Positions 55,626 through 64,000 of a stretch of 64,000 nt of DNA are shown in pieces. Within the stretch, counting starts at the first letter, position 1, and the number at the start of each line of letters is the position of its first letter. The stretch covers positions 186,001 through 250,000 of the forward strand of contig NZ_JNIK01000018.1 of the NCBI RefSeq assembly GCF_000701365.1, given 5' to 3'. The notes beneath the pieces are model-generated. The model saw only the letters and a program-made list of their open reading frames with translations. It ran no database searches and had not been told where the DNA came from. The translations under genes were made by a program, and so were the position numbers. This DNA is from Blastococcus sp. URHD0036. Lineage in GTDB: Bacteria; Actinomycetota; Actinomycetes; Mycobacteriales; Geodermatophilaceae.

Positions 55626-56633
55626 TCAGGCGGCGGCGTCGTCCTCCGCGGCGACGACGACGGGACGCACCGACCGGAAGGTCTGCCGGTAGGCCCGCGG
55701 CGAGACGCCGCGGCGGCGCGCGAACTGGTCGCGGAAGCCCGCGGCGGTGCCGAACCCGACGAGCCGGGCGATCTCCTCGATCGGGGCGTCGCTCTCCTCG
55801 AGCAGGGTCTCCGCCGCGGCCAGCCGCTGGCCGAGCAGCCAGGCGTGGGGCGTGGTCCCGGTGGTGGCCTTGAACCGCCGGGCGAAGCTGCGCGGGCTCA
55901 TGAGGGCCCGCCGGGCGAGCACCTCCACGGAGATGTCCTCGGCCAGGTGGCCGAGGGCCCACTCGAGGACGACGCCGAGCCGGTCGTCCTCGCACGCGGC
56001 GACGGGGGCGTCGATGAACTGGGCCTGGCCGCCGTCGCGGTGCGGCGGGACGACCATCTCGCGGGCCAGGGCGTTGGCCGCGGCCGGGCCCCACTCCCGG
56101 CGCACGAGGTGCAGCATCGCGTCGACGCCGGCCGCGGTGCCCGCGCCGGTGATGACCTGGCCGCAGTCGACGTAGAGGACCGCCGGGTCGACGTCCACCG
56201 CCGGGTAGCGGGCCGCCAGCTCGCCGGCGTACTTCCAGTGCGTCGTGGCCCGGCAGCCGTCGAGCAGGCCCGCCGCGGCGACGGCGAAGGCCCCGGTGCA
56301 GTGGCTGACGATGATCGCGCCCCGGGCGTGGGCGGCGCGCAGCGCGTCGAGCAGCGCGTCGGGCGGCGAGTGGTACATGCCCTCCCACGCGGTCATCAGG
56401 ATCACGTCGGAGACGGCCAGCCGCTCGAACCCGTGCTCCACCTGGATCGGCAACCCGATGTCCGTCCGGATCATCCCCGGCGCGTCGCTGACCAGCGCGA
56501 AGTCGAACGGCGGCAGGCCCATGGCGGTGCGGTCGTAGCCGAACACCTCGGCGACGACCCCGATGCCGAACGTGCCGACGAGCCCGTCGGCCACGATGGC
56601 GCTGACGACGACCGGGCGCTCCGTGGTGGTCAC
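55626..56633 (-). CDS. GlxA-family regulator (DJ-1 domain plus AraC helix-turn-helix)
   Basis: Protein of 335 residues. The N-terminal DJ-1/PfpI-like domain (about 8-190) keeps the elbow Cys in VSHCTGAFAVAAAG. The C-terminal AraC domain (about 220-320) has SVEVLARRALMSPRSFARRF and EIARLVGFGTAAGFRDQFAR. Such proteins are transcription factors; the ligand is unknown. The GTG start faces a small plus-strand gene. Confidence 0.9.
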   Translation of the reverse strand: MTTTERPVVVSAIVADGLVGTFGIGVVAEVFGYDRTAMGLPPFDFALVSDAPGMIRTDIGLPIQVEHGFERLAVSDVILMTAWEGMYHSPPDALLDALRAAHARGAIIVSHCTGAFAVAAAGLLDGCRATTHWKYAGELAARYPAVDVDPAVLYVDCGQVITGAGTAAGVDAMLHLVRREWGPAAANALAREMVVPPHRDGGQAQFIDAPVAACEDDRLGVVLEWALGHLAEDISVEVLARRALMSPRSFARRFKATTGTTPHAWLLGQRLAAAETLLEESDAPIEEIARLVGFGTAAGFRDQFARRRGVSPRAYRQTFRSVRPVVVAAEDDAAA

Positions 56634-56714
56634 GGGACCACTATGGCAGGAATGACGCGGTCCGTGTCACTCCGGCCACTCGTCGCGGGGGGTCCCGGCG
56701 ATCAGGCTGTTCCC

Positions 56715-56969
56715 ATGTTGCTGATCACCTGCCCCGTCGCGCAGACCGACGAACTCGTCCCCGACCGGCGCATCCGGTCGATCGTCAACCACCCGACGCA
56801 CGTCGCGCTCTCCGTCGAGTGCCCCACCTGCGGCAGCGTGCACGTCTACCGCACGGGTCGCCGGTGGGAGGAGGCCCGCCGCCGGGTCGCCGAGGCCGAC
56901 GCCCGCGCGGTCACCGCCGCGGCGACCGCCGCCTCGGCTCGCACTGCGCAGGAGCTCAGCCGGGCCTAG
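56715..56969 (+). CDS. Small CxxC-containing hypothetical protein
   Basis: Protein of 84 residues. The first half holds CPVAQTDELVPD and a CPTC motif (VECPTCGSVHVYRTGRRW) resembling a small zinc ribbon; the second half is an Ala/Arg-rich helix. Upstream in-frame ATGs at 56643 and 56652 are possible starts. No family recognised; divergent from the GlxA-type gene. Confidence 0.6.
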   Translation: MLLITCPVAQTDELVPDRRIRSIVNHPTHVALSVECPTCGSVHVYRTGRRWEEARRRVAEADARAVTAAATAASARTAQELSRA

Positions 56970-56979
56970 GCTCGAACAC

Positions 56980-57201
56980 ATGAGCGAATCGAACGTCAAC
57001 AGCGGCCAGCCCGGCGACCCGACCGCCGAGAAGGACCCGAAGGACTGGGTGACCGGCGACGAGCCGGCCACCGGGGCGCAGAAGAGCTACCTGAACACGC
57101 TCGCCCGCGAGGCGGGCGAGGACGTGCCGGACGACATCTCCAAGGCCGACGCGTCGATCAAGATCGACGAGCTGCAGGAGGAGACCGGCCGCGGCCAGTG
57201 A
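56980..57201 (+). CDS. DUF3072 protein
   Basis: Acidic protein of 73 residues with the DUF3072 pattern: DPKDWVTGDEPATGAQKSYL, then TLAREAGEDVPDDISKADAS and the closing KIDELQEETGRG. Widespread in actinobacteria, function unknown to me. It starts 10 bases after the preceding small gene and is convergent with regX3 across a copy of the hairpin repeat. Confidence 0.88.
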   Translation: MSESNVNSGQPGDPTAEKDPKDWVTGDEPATGAQKSYLNTLAREAGEDVPDDISKADASIKIDELQEETGRGQ

Positions 57202-57232
57202 ACGGACGCCGGAGGCGGTCGCCTCGGGCGGC

Positions 57233-57324
57233 GGGCCCGAAGGGTCCTCCCCCGAGACGACGGGGCAGGGCTCAGCGCAGCTCGACCCGGCTCCTGGCCG
57301 CGGTGTCGGCCGGAGGCCGACGAT
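57233..57324 (-). repeat. 92-bp intergenic hairpin repeat, copy B
   Basis: Inverted relative to copy A at 46072-46163. It fills most of the 126-base gap between DUF3072 and regX3, ending 3 bases before the regX3 stop. The perfect 7-bp hairpin GTCGGCC-GGA-GGCCGAC is at 57305-57321. As in copy A, that hairpin is next to the end of a gene, consistent with terminator use. Confidence 0.7.
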
Positions 57325-57327
57325 GTG

Positions 57328-58008
57328 TCACGCCTCGAACTTGTAACCCAGGCCCCGGACGGTCAGCAGGTACTCGGGGTTGGCCGGGTCCGGCTCGATC
57401 TTCGCCCGCAGCCGCTTGACGTGGACGTCGAGGGTCTTGGTGTCGCCGACGTAGTCGGAGCCCCAGATGCGGTCGATGAGCTGGGCCCGGGTGAGCACCC
57501 GTCCCGCGTTGCGCAGCAGGAGCTCGAGCAGGTCGAACTCCTTCAGCGGCAGCGACACCGGCTGCCCGCCGACCGCGACGACGTGCCGGTCGACGTCCAT
57601 GCGCACCGGACCGGCCTCCAGCGCCCCGTCGGCGGTCGCCTCGGGCTCACCGCGGCGGCGGAGGACCGCCCGGATGCGGGCCACGAGCTCGCGCGCCGAG
57701 TAGGGCTTGGTGACGTAGTCGTCGGCGCCGAGCTCCAGGCCCACGACCTTGTCGATCTCGCCGTCCTTCGCCGTCAGCATGATGATCGGCACGTTGCTGC
57801 GGCTGCGCAGCGTCCGGCAGACCTCGGTGCCGGGGATCCCGGGCAGCATCAGGTCCAGGAGCACGATGTCGGCGCCCTGCCGGTCGAACTCGTCGAGCGC
57901 CTGCGGGCCGGTCGACGCCACGACCGCGTCGAAGCCCTCCCGGCGCAGCATGTACGACAACGCGTCGGAGAAGGACTCCTCGTCCTCCACCACGAGCACC
58001 CGGGTCAT
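57328..58008 (-). CDS. regX3: Response regulator RegX3
   Basis: OmpR/PhoB-type regulator of phosphate starvation, 226 residues. The receiver domain has phospho-acceptor Asp52 (IVLLDLMLPG), Thr in MLTAKDG and Lys in VTKPYS. The winged-helix domain is residues 130-226 (LPLKEFDLLELLLRNAGRVL, TLDVHVKRLRAKIE, VRGLGYKFEA). ATG 58008 overlaps the senX3 stop by 4 nt. Confidence 0.95.
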   Translation of the reverse strand: MTRVLVVEDEESFSDALSYMLRREGFDAVVASTGPQALDEFDRQGADIVLLDLMLPGIPGTEVCRTLRSRSNVPIIMLTAKDGEIDKVVGLELGADDYVTKPYSARELVARIRAVLRRRGEPEATADGALEAGPVRMDVDRHVVAVGGQPVSLPLKEFDLLELLLRNAGRVLTRAQLIDRIWGSDYVGDTKTLDVHVKRLRAKIEPDPANPEYLLTVRGLGYKFEA

Positions 58009-59255
58009 GATCGTCCTTCCGTGTGTCCACCGACGTGCGAGACCGCGGACGGGGACTGGTGCGCGGCCGCGGGTTCGCTGCCGGTGTCTGTGGGGGGCTC
58101 GCCGGCCGGCGGGACGTCGGGCGCGGCGGCCAGCGGGATCCGCAGGGTGAAGGTCGACCCCAGGCCCTCCTCGCTCCACACCGTGACCGAGCCGCCGTGG
58201 TTGCTGGCGACGTGCTTGACGATCGCCAGACCGAGGCCGGTTCCGCCGGTGCTGGAGGCCCGCGACTGGTCGACGCGGTAGAAGCGCTCGAAGACGCGGG
58301 AGCGGTCCTCGCGCGGGATCCCGATCCCGCTGTCGGTGACCGCGATCTCGGCGAAGCCCGACCGCGCCCGGGCGGCCACCGCGATGCGGGTGCCCTCGGG
58401 GCTGTAGTGGACGGCGTTGGCGAGCAGGTTGGTGACCGCGGTGGCCAGCTGCGCCTCGACGCCGCGCACGACCAGCCCGCGCTCGCCGCCCACCACCAGG
58501 TCGATGTGCTTCGCGGCGGCGGCGAGCCCGGTGCGGTCGGTGGACTCGAGCAGCACGGTGTCGACGTCGACGGGGACGAGGTCCGGCAGCGGCTCGCCGC
58601 CCTGCAGTCGGGAGAGGTCGATCAGTTCGCGGACCAGGCGGGCCAGCCGGTCTGCCTCGTGCGACATGCGGGCCGCGAAGCGCTGCACGGTCTCGGGGTC
58701 GTCGGCCGCGTCCTGCACCGCTTCGGCCAGCAGCGCGAGCGCGCCGACCGGCGTCTTCAGCTCGTGCCCGACGTTGGCGACGAAGTCGCGCCGCACCTCC
58801 TCGACCCGGCGGGCCTCGGTGACGTCCTGCAGCACCAGCGCGACGGGTCCGGGCAGCGGAGCCGAGCCGCTCTCCAGCCGGACGCCGTGCACGCCGACCC
58901 GCCGCGGCCCCGAGCCGACGAGGTCACCCGGCAGGGAGACGTCGGCCCGGCGGCTCCCGCCGTCGCGGACCTCGCGGACCACGCGGAGCAGTTCCGGCAC
59001 CAGCAGGCGCGTGCCGCGCACGATGCCCAGGGCCCGTGCCGCGGGGTTCGCCAGGAGGACCGCCTCGTCGACGTCGACCACGACGACCGCCGGGTCCATG
59101 AGGTCCACCAGGCGCCGGGCGAGCAGCTGCTCCAGGGTGGGGTCGGGTTCCACGCGCACCGGCTCCTCGGCCAGCCGACGACGCGTGACGACGACGGCCG
59201 CGACCAGGACAGCACCCAGGACGAGGCCGGTCACGAGGGCGACCGTCGGGCTCAC
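58005..59255 (-). CDS. senX3: Sensor histidine kinase SenX3
   Basis: PhoR-like kinase of 416 residues. One N-terminal membrane helix (3-24) precedes a PAS-like region (45-150), the phospho-acceptor His164 (NVGHELKTPVG) and the ATPase domain with NLLANAVHYSPEG, DSGIGIP and GTGLGLAIVKH. The GTG start is 7 nt downstream of TAGCAT (59263-59268). A Pro/Ser-rich tail follows the kinase core. Divergent from phoU. Confidence 0.95.
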   Translation of the reverse strand: MSPTVALVTGLVLGAVLVAAVVVTRRRLAEEPVRVEPDPTLEQLLARRLVDLMDPAVVVVDVDEAVLLANPAARALGIVRGTRLLVPELLRVVREVRDGGSRRADVSLPGDLVGSGPRRVGVHGVRLESGSAPLPGPVALVLQDVTEARRVEEVRRDFVANVGHELKTPVGALALLAEAVQDAADDPETVQRFAARMSHEADRLARLVRELIDLSRLQGGEPLPDLVPVDVDTVLLESTDRTGLAAAAKHIDLVVGGERGLVVRGVEAQLATAVTNLLANAVHYSPEGTRIAVAARARSGFAEIAVTDSGIGIPREDRSRVFERFYRVDQSRASSTGGTGLGLAIVKHVASNHGGSVTVWSEEGLGSTFTLRIPLAAAPDVPPAGEPPTDTGSEPAAAHQSPSAVSHVGGHTEGRS

Positions 59256-59262
59256 GAGGCCG

Positions 59263-59268
59263 ATGCTA
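59263..59268 (-). promoter_or_regulatory. Leaderless senX3-regX3 promoter
   Basis: TAGCAT lies 7 nt before the senX3 GTG. ATGACG (59285-59290, minus strand), 16 bases further up, is a weak -35. Spacing suggests a leaderless transcript. Confidence 0.45.
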
Positions 59269-59328
59269 GGCCGGGAGGACCCCCCGTCATCCCCCGTGCG
59301 AGTGGTGCCACGGCACCCGCGCGGATCT

Positions 59329-59361
59329 GTTCACGTCCCCGTGCCCCCTCGTTCACCTCGC
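59329..59361 (+). promoter_or_regulatory. PHO-box-like direct repeats before phoU
   Basis: GTTCAC occurs at 59329 and again at 59351, exactly 22 bases (two 11-base units) apart, with a degenerate unit between. This matches the 11-base direct-repeat layout of PhoP/RegX3 PHO boxes (GKTCAYYY). TACCCT at 59390-59395 is a suitable -10, leaving the boxes near the -35. Predicts phosphate-controlled phoU, perhaps also senX3. Confidence 0.6.
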
Positions 59362-59479
59362 GGGCCGGACGACGTCAGGGAGCCCGGCCTACCCTCGGCT
59401 CCGGAGCGCGGACCCCGGAGCAACCGGCGCCGCCCAGCACCACCCCGGCCCGGGGACGGGCCGACGAGGAGGGACGACC

Positions 59480-60133
59480 GTGCGCGAGCACTACCGCGAG
59501 GAACTCGAGGACATCAACGCCTGCCTGGTCGAGATGGCCAACTCGGCGGGCTCGGCCATGAGCACGGCCACCACCGCGCTCCTGGACGCCGACGTCGCCC
59601 TCGCCGACCGGGTGATCGCCGGCGACGAGCACATCGACGCGGTACGGGAGAGCATCGAGCAGCGGTGCTTCGCCCTGCTGGCCCGCCAGCAGCCGGTCGC
59701 CACCGACCTGCGCACGGTGACCGCCGCCATGCGGATCGTCGCCGACCTGGAGCGGATGGGCGACCTCGCCGTCCACGTGGCCAAGGTCGCGCGGATGCGG
59801 TTCCCCGACCCGGCGGTCCCCCAGGAGGTGCGGCCGCTGTTCCTCGAGGCCGGCCACATCGCCGAGAGCCTGGTCAGCAAGACCGCGACGGTGATCGCCA
59901 AGCTCGACGTCGAGGCCGCCGCCCAGCTGGAGGCCGAGGACGACCTCATGGACCAGGTGCACCGGCAGTTGTTCTCCGAGCTGCTGTCCGACACCTGGCC
60001 GCACGGCATGGAACAGGCCATCGACGTCACCCTGCTCGGCCGGTACTACGAGCGCTTCGCCGACCACGCGGTCAGCGTCGCCCGCCGCGTCGTCTACCTC
60101 GTGACCGGCGAGATGGAGATGCGAGGGGTGTGA
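59480..60133 (+). CDS. phoU: Phosphate signalling protein PhoU
   Basis: All-helical protein of 217 residues with two PhoU repeats. Each repeat carries the acidic metal-binding pattern (TDLRTVTAAMRIVADLERMG and LGRYYERFADHAVSVARRVV). It restrains the SenX3-RegX3 kinase when phosphate is ample. GTG 59480 has GAGGAGGG a few bases upstream. No pst transporter genes lie in this window. Confidence 0.95.
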   Translation: MREHYREELEDINACLVEMANSAGSAMSTATTALLDADVALADRVIAGDEHIDAVRESIEQRCFALLARQQPVATDLRTVTAAMRIVADLERMGDLAVHVAKVARMRFPDPAVPQEVRPLFLEAGHIAESLVSKTATVIAKLDVEAAAQLEAEDDLMDQVHRQLFSELLSDTWPHGMEQAIDVTLLGRYYERFADHAVSVARRVVYLVTGEMEMRGV

Positions 60134-60151
60134 CCCTCTTGCGCTGTGTCT

Positions 60152-60901
60152 CTACTTCTTCCCCTGGTTCTTGACGGCCTCGATGGCGGCGGCAGCGGCC
60201 TCGGGGTCGAGGTACTCACCGCCGGGCTTCAGCGGCCGCAGGTCGTCGTCCAGGTCGTAGCGCAGCGGCACGCCGGTGGGGATGTTGAGGCCGACGACCT
60301 CGTCCTCGCCCATCCCGTCCAGGTGCTTCACCAGCGCGCGCAGGCTGTTGCCGTGCGCGGCGACCAGCACCGTCTGCCCGGCCCGGAGGTCGGGGACGAT
60401 CGCGTCGTACCAGTACGGCAGCATCCGGACGACGACGTCGGCCAGGCACTCGGTGGCCGGTCGCACCTCCGGCGGCAGGAACGCGTAGCGCGGGTCGTCG
60501 TCCTGGCTGAACTCGCTGCCGGGGTCGATCGGCGGCGGCGGGGTCGAGTACGACCGCCGCCAGGTCTGGAACTGCTCCTCGCCGTACTCGGCGAGGGTGG
60601 CGGCCTTGTCCTTGCCCTGGAGGGCGCCGTAGTGCCGTTCGTTGAGCCGCCAGGACCGCGTGACCGGGATCCAGTGCCGGTCGGCGGCGGCCAGCGCCAG
60701 CTCGGCCGTGGTGATGGCCCGGCGGAGCAGCGAGGTGTGCAGCACGTCGGGCAGCAGCCCGGCCGCGGCGAGCAGCTCCCCACCGCGGGCGGCCTCGGCC
60801 CGGCCCTTCTCGGACAGCTGCACGTCGACCCACCCGGTGAAGAGGTTGGCCTTGTTCCACTCGCTCTCACCGTGGCGGAGGAGCACCAGAGTCCCGGTCA
60901 C
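60152..60901 (-). CDS. gpmA: 2,3-Bisphosphoglycerate-dependent phosphoglycerate mutase
   Basis: Glycolytic mutase of 249 residues. The phospho-His motif [12 protein letters not shown], the loop [25 protein letters not shown] and the second His in [19 protein letters not shown] are intact. GTG 60901 is preferred (AGGA about 9 nt upstream and family-like length); ATG 60910 or 60922 are alternatives. Convergent with phoU. Confidence 0.95.
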   Translation of the reverse strand: MTGTLVLLRHGESEWNKANLFTGWVDVQLSEKGRAEAARGGELLAAAGLLPDVLHTSLLRRAITTAELALAAADRHWIPVTRSWRLNERHYGALQGKDKAATLAEYGEEQFQTWRRSYSTPPPPIDPGSEFSQDDDPRYAFLPPEVRPATECLADVVVRMLPYWYDAIVPDLRAGQTVLVAAHGNSLRALVKHLDGMGEDEVVGLNIPTGVPLRYDLDDDLRPLKPGGEYLDPEAAAAAIEAVKNQGKK

Positions 60902-60925
60902 GGCGCACATCCTGCCCGACACGAC

Positions 60926-61453
60926 TCAGGAGCCAGGGCCCGCCCCGGACCGGCGGCTGGGGTCGGCGAACTCGGCGAACGCCTCCAGGTTGCGCAGCGA
61001 CTCCCCGCGCTTGACCCGCCAGTCCCACTCCCGCTTGATCGAGGTGCCGAAGCCGATCTCGAGCATCGTGTTGAAGTGGTCGTCGGCGTAGCTGAGCACC
61101 GACCCGAGCACCCGGTCGAGCTCGTCGGCGGTGACCGCGGCGTGCGGGAGCCGGCCGGTCAGGTACACGTCCCCGACCGCGTCGATCGAGAAGGCCACCC
61201 CGTACATCCGGGCGTTGTGCTGCAGCAGGTAGGTCCACAGCTGCTCGCGGTTCTCGTCGGGCTGGCGGCAGACGAACGCCTCGACGCGCAGCGCGTGCTC
61301 GCCCACGACCAGGCCGCACACCGTCTTCAGCTTCTTGGTCCCCGGGAGGTCGACCAGCCACTGCCCGGGCCCGGGGTGCTCGTGCACGAGCTCGCTGTCG
61401 CGGAGCGCGGCGCCGATGACGCCGTCGAGCTCCTCGATCGGCCGCCGGGTCAC
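60926..61453 (-). CDS. YbjN-domain protein (Rv0487-like)
   Basis: Protein of 175 residues with a YbjN/type III chaperone-like fold ([40 protein letters not shown]). It is always adjacent to mshA in actinobacteria as far as I recall, but its role is unknown. GTG 61453 overlaps the mshA stop by 4 nt. Confidence 0.88.
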   Translation of the reverse strand: MTRRPIEELDGVIGAALRDSELVHEHPGPGQWLVDLPGTKKLKTVCGLVVGEHALRVEAFVCRQPDENREQLWTYLLQHNARMYGVAFSIDAVGDVYLTGRLPHAAVTADELDRVLGSVLSYADDHFNTMLEIGFGTSIKREWDWRVKRGESLRNLEAFAEFADPSRRSGAGPGS

Positions 61454-62772
61454 CGGGCCACCTGCGCTCCGCCGACGGCCCGCAGCGAGCCGCTGCCCCG
61501 CCGTCGCGACGCCCCGGCCATCTCGGCCGCCGCGGAGGTGTAGGCCTCGACCAGCGAGTCGGCCGTGCGGTCCCAGGAGAACGCCGCGGCGTGCCGCCGG
61601 GCGCCGGCCGAGAGCAGCTCGCGGCGGGCGAGGACCGACCGGACGGCGGCGGCGTAGTCGGCCGGGTCGCGGCCCGCGACCAGCACACCGGAGAACCCGT
61701 CGCGCACGGCGGTGGACAGGCCGCCGACCGCGGCGGCGACGACGGGCGTCCCGCAGGCCTGGGCCTCCAGTGCCACCAGCCCGAACGACTCGTTGTGGCT
61801 CGGGACCACGGCGACGTCGGCGGCCCGGTAGTGCTCGGCCAGCCGGTCGGGCGGCTGCGGCGGGAGGAACTGCACGAGGTCGGCGATGCCGAGCGAGACC
61901 GCCAGCTCCTGCAGCTGCCGCGGCGCCTCCAGGCCGGACCCGCTGGGCGCGCCCACCACCTGGATGCGCAGCCGGTCGCGCAGGGCCGGGTCGTCGGCGA
62001 GCATCCGCGCGGCGGTCTCGAGCAGCAGGTCGGGCGCCTTGAGCGGCTGGATGCGGCCGACGAACAGCAGGACGACGGCGTCGTCGGGCAGCCCGACCGC
62101 ACGGCGGGCGGCGGCCCGGTCGCCGGGCCGGAAGCGGTCGAGGTCCACCCCGGGCGGGACGACGAGGGTGCGCCGCGGGTCGGCTCCGTAGTGGCCGACC
62201 AGCTGGGCGGCCTCGTCCTCGGTGTTGGCGATCAGCCGGTCGGCCTCGGCGACGACCTGCTCCTCGCCGATGACGCGGGCCCGCGGCTCGGGCCGGTCCC
62301 CCGCGGCGAGGGCGGCGTTCTTGACCTTCGCGAGGGTGTGCGCGCTGTGGATGAGCGGCACGCTCCAGCGGTCGCGCGCCAGCCAGCCGACCTGCCCGGA
62401 GAGCCAGTAGTGCGAGTGGACGACGTCGTAGTGACCCGGCTCGTGCTGGGCCTCCTCGCGCAGCACCGCGGCCGTGAACGCGCACAGCTGGCCGGGGAGC
62501 TCCTCCTTGCCCAGGCCCTCGAACGGTCCGGCCGTGACGTGGCGGACGAGCACACCCGGGCTCATCTCCACCACGGGCGGCAGGTCGCTGGACGTGGCGC
62601 GGGTGAAGACCTCGACGGCGATGCCGCGGGCGGCCAGCCGGCGGGAGACCTCGACGATGTAGACGTTCATGCCGCCGGCGTCACCGGCGCCGGGCTGGTC
62701 CAGCGGGCTGGTGTGCACCGAGAGCGTGGCCACCCGGCGCAGCGGACCGGGGGTGTGCAGACGGGAGACCAC
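61450..62772 (-). CDS. mshA: D-inositol-3-phosphate glycosyltransferase
   Basis: First enzyme of mycothiol synthesis, GT4 fold, 440 residues. It transfers GlcNAc to inositol-3-phosphate. The motifs [50 protein letters not shown] and [20 protein letters not shown] are diagnostic. GTG 62772 follows GGAGG at 9-10 nt; a longer frame reaches 62871. Operon with the YbjN protein and gpmA. Confidence 0.95.
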   Translation of the reverse strand: MVSRLHTPGPLRRVATLSVHTSPLDQPGAGDAGGMNVYIVEVSRRLAARGIAVEVFTRATSSDLPPVVEMSPGVLVRHVTAGPFEGLGKEELPGQLCAFTAAVLREEAQHEPGHYDVVHSHYWLSGQVGWLARDRWSVPLIHSAHTLAKVKNAALAAGDRPEPRARVIGEEQVVAEADRLIANTEDEAAQLVGHYGADPRRTLVVPPGVDLDRFRPGDRAAARRAVGLPDDAVVLLFVGRIQPLKAPDLLLETAARMLADDPALRDRLRIQVVGAPSGSGLEAPRQLQELAVSLGIADLVQFLPPQPPDRLAEHYRAADVAVVPSHNESFGLVALEAQACGTPVVAAAVGGLSTAVRDGFSGVLVAGRDPADYAAAVRSVLARRELLSAGARRHAAAFSWDRTADSLVEAYTSAAAEMAGASRRRGSGSLRAVGGAQVAR

Positions 62773-62871
62773 GCGGCTGCGACCTCCTGACCGGACCTGC
62801 TGGGGCACTGGACGAGGGGCCGGGAGGCACCCTGTCGACCTCCCATCCTGCAACAGCGCCAGGATGTCCAC

Positions 62872-63645
62872 ATGTCCGGTGTGTCACGTACCCCCGCCGA
62901 CCTGCCCGGATCCGGGCGCACCGCCGTCGTCACCGGCGCCTCCAGCGGCATCGGCGCCGCGACCGCCGAGCGTCTGGCGGCCGAGGGCTTCGACGTCGTC
63001 CTGGGCGCCCGCCGGCTCGACCGGCTGACCGCGCTGGCCGACCGGATCGGCGGTCGGGCGCTCCCCCTCGACGTGACCGATGCCGACTCGGTGGCGGCCT
63101 TCGTCGCCGAGCTGGACCAGGTCGACGTCCTGGTGAACAACGCCGGCGGCGCGTTCGACGCGAAGCCCGTCGCCGACGCCGACCTCGACTCCTGGGCCCG
63201 GGCGTTCGACGTGAACGTGCTCGGCTCGGTGCGGCTCACGAAGGCGCTGCTGCCGCTGCTGCGGGCGTCGGGCGCGGGCGACGTCCTCTTCGTCGGCTCG
63301 ACCGCGGGCATGGTCAGCTACGAGGGCGGCGCGTCCTATACGGCGGCCAAGCACGGGGTGCACACGCTGGCCGGGACGCTGCGCCTGGAGCTGGTCGCCG
63401 AGCCGATCCGGGTGATCGAGATCGCGCCCGGGATGGTGCGCACCGACGAGTTCGCGGTGAACCGCACCGGCTCGGAGGAGGCCGCCGCAGCGGTGTACCG
63501 CGGAGTGCGCGAGCCGCTGGTGGCCGAGGACGTCGCCGACTGCATCGCCTGGACGCTGACCCGCCCGCACCACGTGAACGTCGACCTGCTCGTCGTCCGC
63601 CCCCGGGCGCAGGCCGCCCAGCACAAGGTCCACCGCGAAGGCTGA
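62872..63645 (+). CDS. Short-chain dehydrogenase/reductase
   Basis: Classical SDR of 257 residues. The cofactor motif [29 protein letters not shown], the catalytic Ser in VGSTAGMVS and YTAAKHG (Tyr and Lys) are complete. The Arg residues after the first strand (GARRLDR) suggest NADP preference. Rv0484c is the positional equivalent; substrate unknown. Confidence 0.92.
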   Translation: MSGVSRTPADLPGSGRTAVVTGASSGIGAATAERLAAEGFDVVLGARRLDRLTALADRIGGRALPLDVTDADSVAAFVAELDQVDVLVNNAGGAFDAKPVADADLDSWARAFDVNVLGSVRLTKALLPLLRASGAGDVLFVGSTAGMVSYEGGASYTAAKHGVHTLAGTLRLELVAEPIRVIEIAPGMVRTDEFAVNRTGSEEAAAAVYRGVREPLVAEDVADCIAWTLTRPHHVNVDLLVVRPRAQAAQHKVHREG

Positions 63646-63689
63646 GTGGAGTGCGCGGAGCGAGGTTTCCTCGCCTCTCGCACTCCACT
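63645..63689. terminator. Bidirectional nested hairpin terminator
   Basis: Perfect 11-bp arms AGTGGAGTGCG (63645-63655) and CGCACTCCACT (63679-63689) enclose a second perfect 6-bp hairpin GCGAGG-TTT-CCTCGC (63660-63674). It fills the whole gap between two convergent genes, and its arms include bases of both stop codons. Confidence 0.8.
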
Positions 63690-64000
63690 AGGGGCGGACG
63701 GCGGTCGGTTCCTGCTCGAGCGTGACGCCGAAGCGCTCCTGCACCGTGGCGACGACGTCGGCGGCGAAGGCCAGCAGCTCCGCGGCGGTGGCGCCGGGCT
63801 CGGTGGTGAGCGCGAGGCTGTGCCGCGGCGACGTCCCCACCAGCCCGCGCCGGGTGCCCCGGCCGAATCCGGCGGACTGCACCAGCCAGGCCGCGCTGAG
63901 CTTGACCCGCCCCTCGCCGGCCGGCCAGCTCGGGCAGCCCTCGACGGCGCGGTCGGCGGGCACGACCGGGTTGGTGAAGAACGAGCCGGCGCTGCGGGTG
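63688..64000 (-). CDS. murB: UDP-N-acetylenolpyruvoylglucosamine reductase (partial, C-terminus only)
   Basis: The C-terminal 103 residues of MurB, a peptidoglycan precursor enzyme; the start lies beyond the right edge. The catalytic Ser loop SAGSFFTNPVV, the closing KLSAAWLVQSAGFGRGTRRG and the C-terminal RFGVTLEQEP are recognisable. Its TAG stop lies inside the terminator stem. Confidence 0.92.
   Translation of the reverse strand, partial: TRSAGSFFTNPVVPADRAVEGCPSWPAGEGRVKLSAAWLVQSAGFGRGTRRGLVGTSPRHSLALTTEPGATAAELLAFAADVVATVQERFGVTLEQEPTAVRP

Noticed and set aside
53131-56388. A 1085-codon open frame on the minus strand over the MFS gene
   Set aside because: Low-complexity Asp/Gln/Gly/Arg protein antisense to a well-supported transporter and overlapping the GlxA gene out of frame; shadow.

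Overview
The window is a gene-dense stretch of a very high-GC actinobacterial chromosome. No gene-free gap exceeds about 250 bases. I see no rRNA, tRNA, CRISPR array, insertion sequence or phage gene. Protein style (NuoG of 828 residues, BldN-type sigma factor with an RsbN-like partner, Rex-hemACD, mycothiol synthesis) points to an actinomycete outside Mycobacterium. My impression is Geodermatophilaceae (Blastococcus/Modestobacter/Geodermatophilus type), but that is inference without a search.

Region 1 (1-13.8 kb, minus strand): the NADH:menaquinone oxidoreductase (complex I) operon nuoA to nuoM. Most junctions overlap by 4 nt, and nuoM runs off the left edge. Region 2 (13.9-27.0 kb): menaquinone synthesis and maturation, with menJ, menG, menF, menD, menC, menE and menA (no menB). 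It also holds a phosphoribosyltransferase, a small methyltransferase and a two-subunit ABC transporter under a good IdeR/DtxR-type iron box. Region 3 (27.0-28.5 kb): a DUF4229 membrane protein, an Lrp/AsnC regulator and two small proteins. Region 4 (28.5-40.9 kb, minus strand): one long, largely overlapping operon running rex-hemA-hemC-hemD-hemB-membrane protein-hemL-histidine phosphatase-tlpA-ccdA-resB-ccsB. It makes heme precursors and matures cytochromes c. Rex is the NADH/NAD+ sensing repressor, and Rex-type operators lie before rex itself and before menJ.

Region 5 (40.9-53.4 kb) follows the order of the M. tuberculosis Rv0495c-Rv0508 neighbourhood. It holds a glutaredoxin-like protein, an acyl-CoA synthetase, the BldN-type ECF sigma factor with its RsbN-like anti-sigma factor, a SerB1-type HAD phosphatase and a PlsC-type acyltransferase. 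It continues with an epimerase, the 32-residue ribosomal protein bS22, an excisionase-type DNA-binding protein, ProC, a PfpI-type protein, a membrane protein, Ppx/GppA and a cysteine-rich Rv0495c-like protein. Region 6 (53.4-64 kb): an MFS protein fused to a thymidylate-kinase domain that has lost its catalytic motifs, a GlxA-type regulator and two tiny proteins. It ends with the phosphate system regX3-senX3/phoU, then gpmA, a YbjN protein, mshA, a short-chain dehydrogenase and the end of murB.

Taken together, electron input (complex I), the carrier (menaquinone), the cofactor (heme) and cytochrome c maturation sit side by side with their redox regulator. Many promoters look leaderless: a TANNNT hexamer lies 6-8 nt before the start codon. 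The most unusual items are the MFS-pseudo-thymidylate-kinase fusion, the iron-box ABC pair with one wholly ruined ATP site, and a 92-bp hairpin repeat found at two convergent gene junctions.
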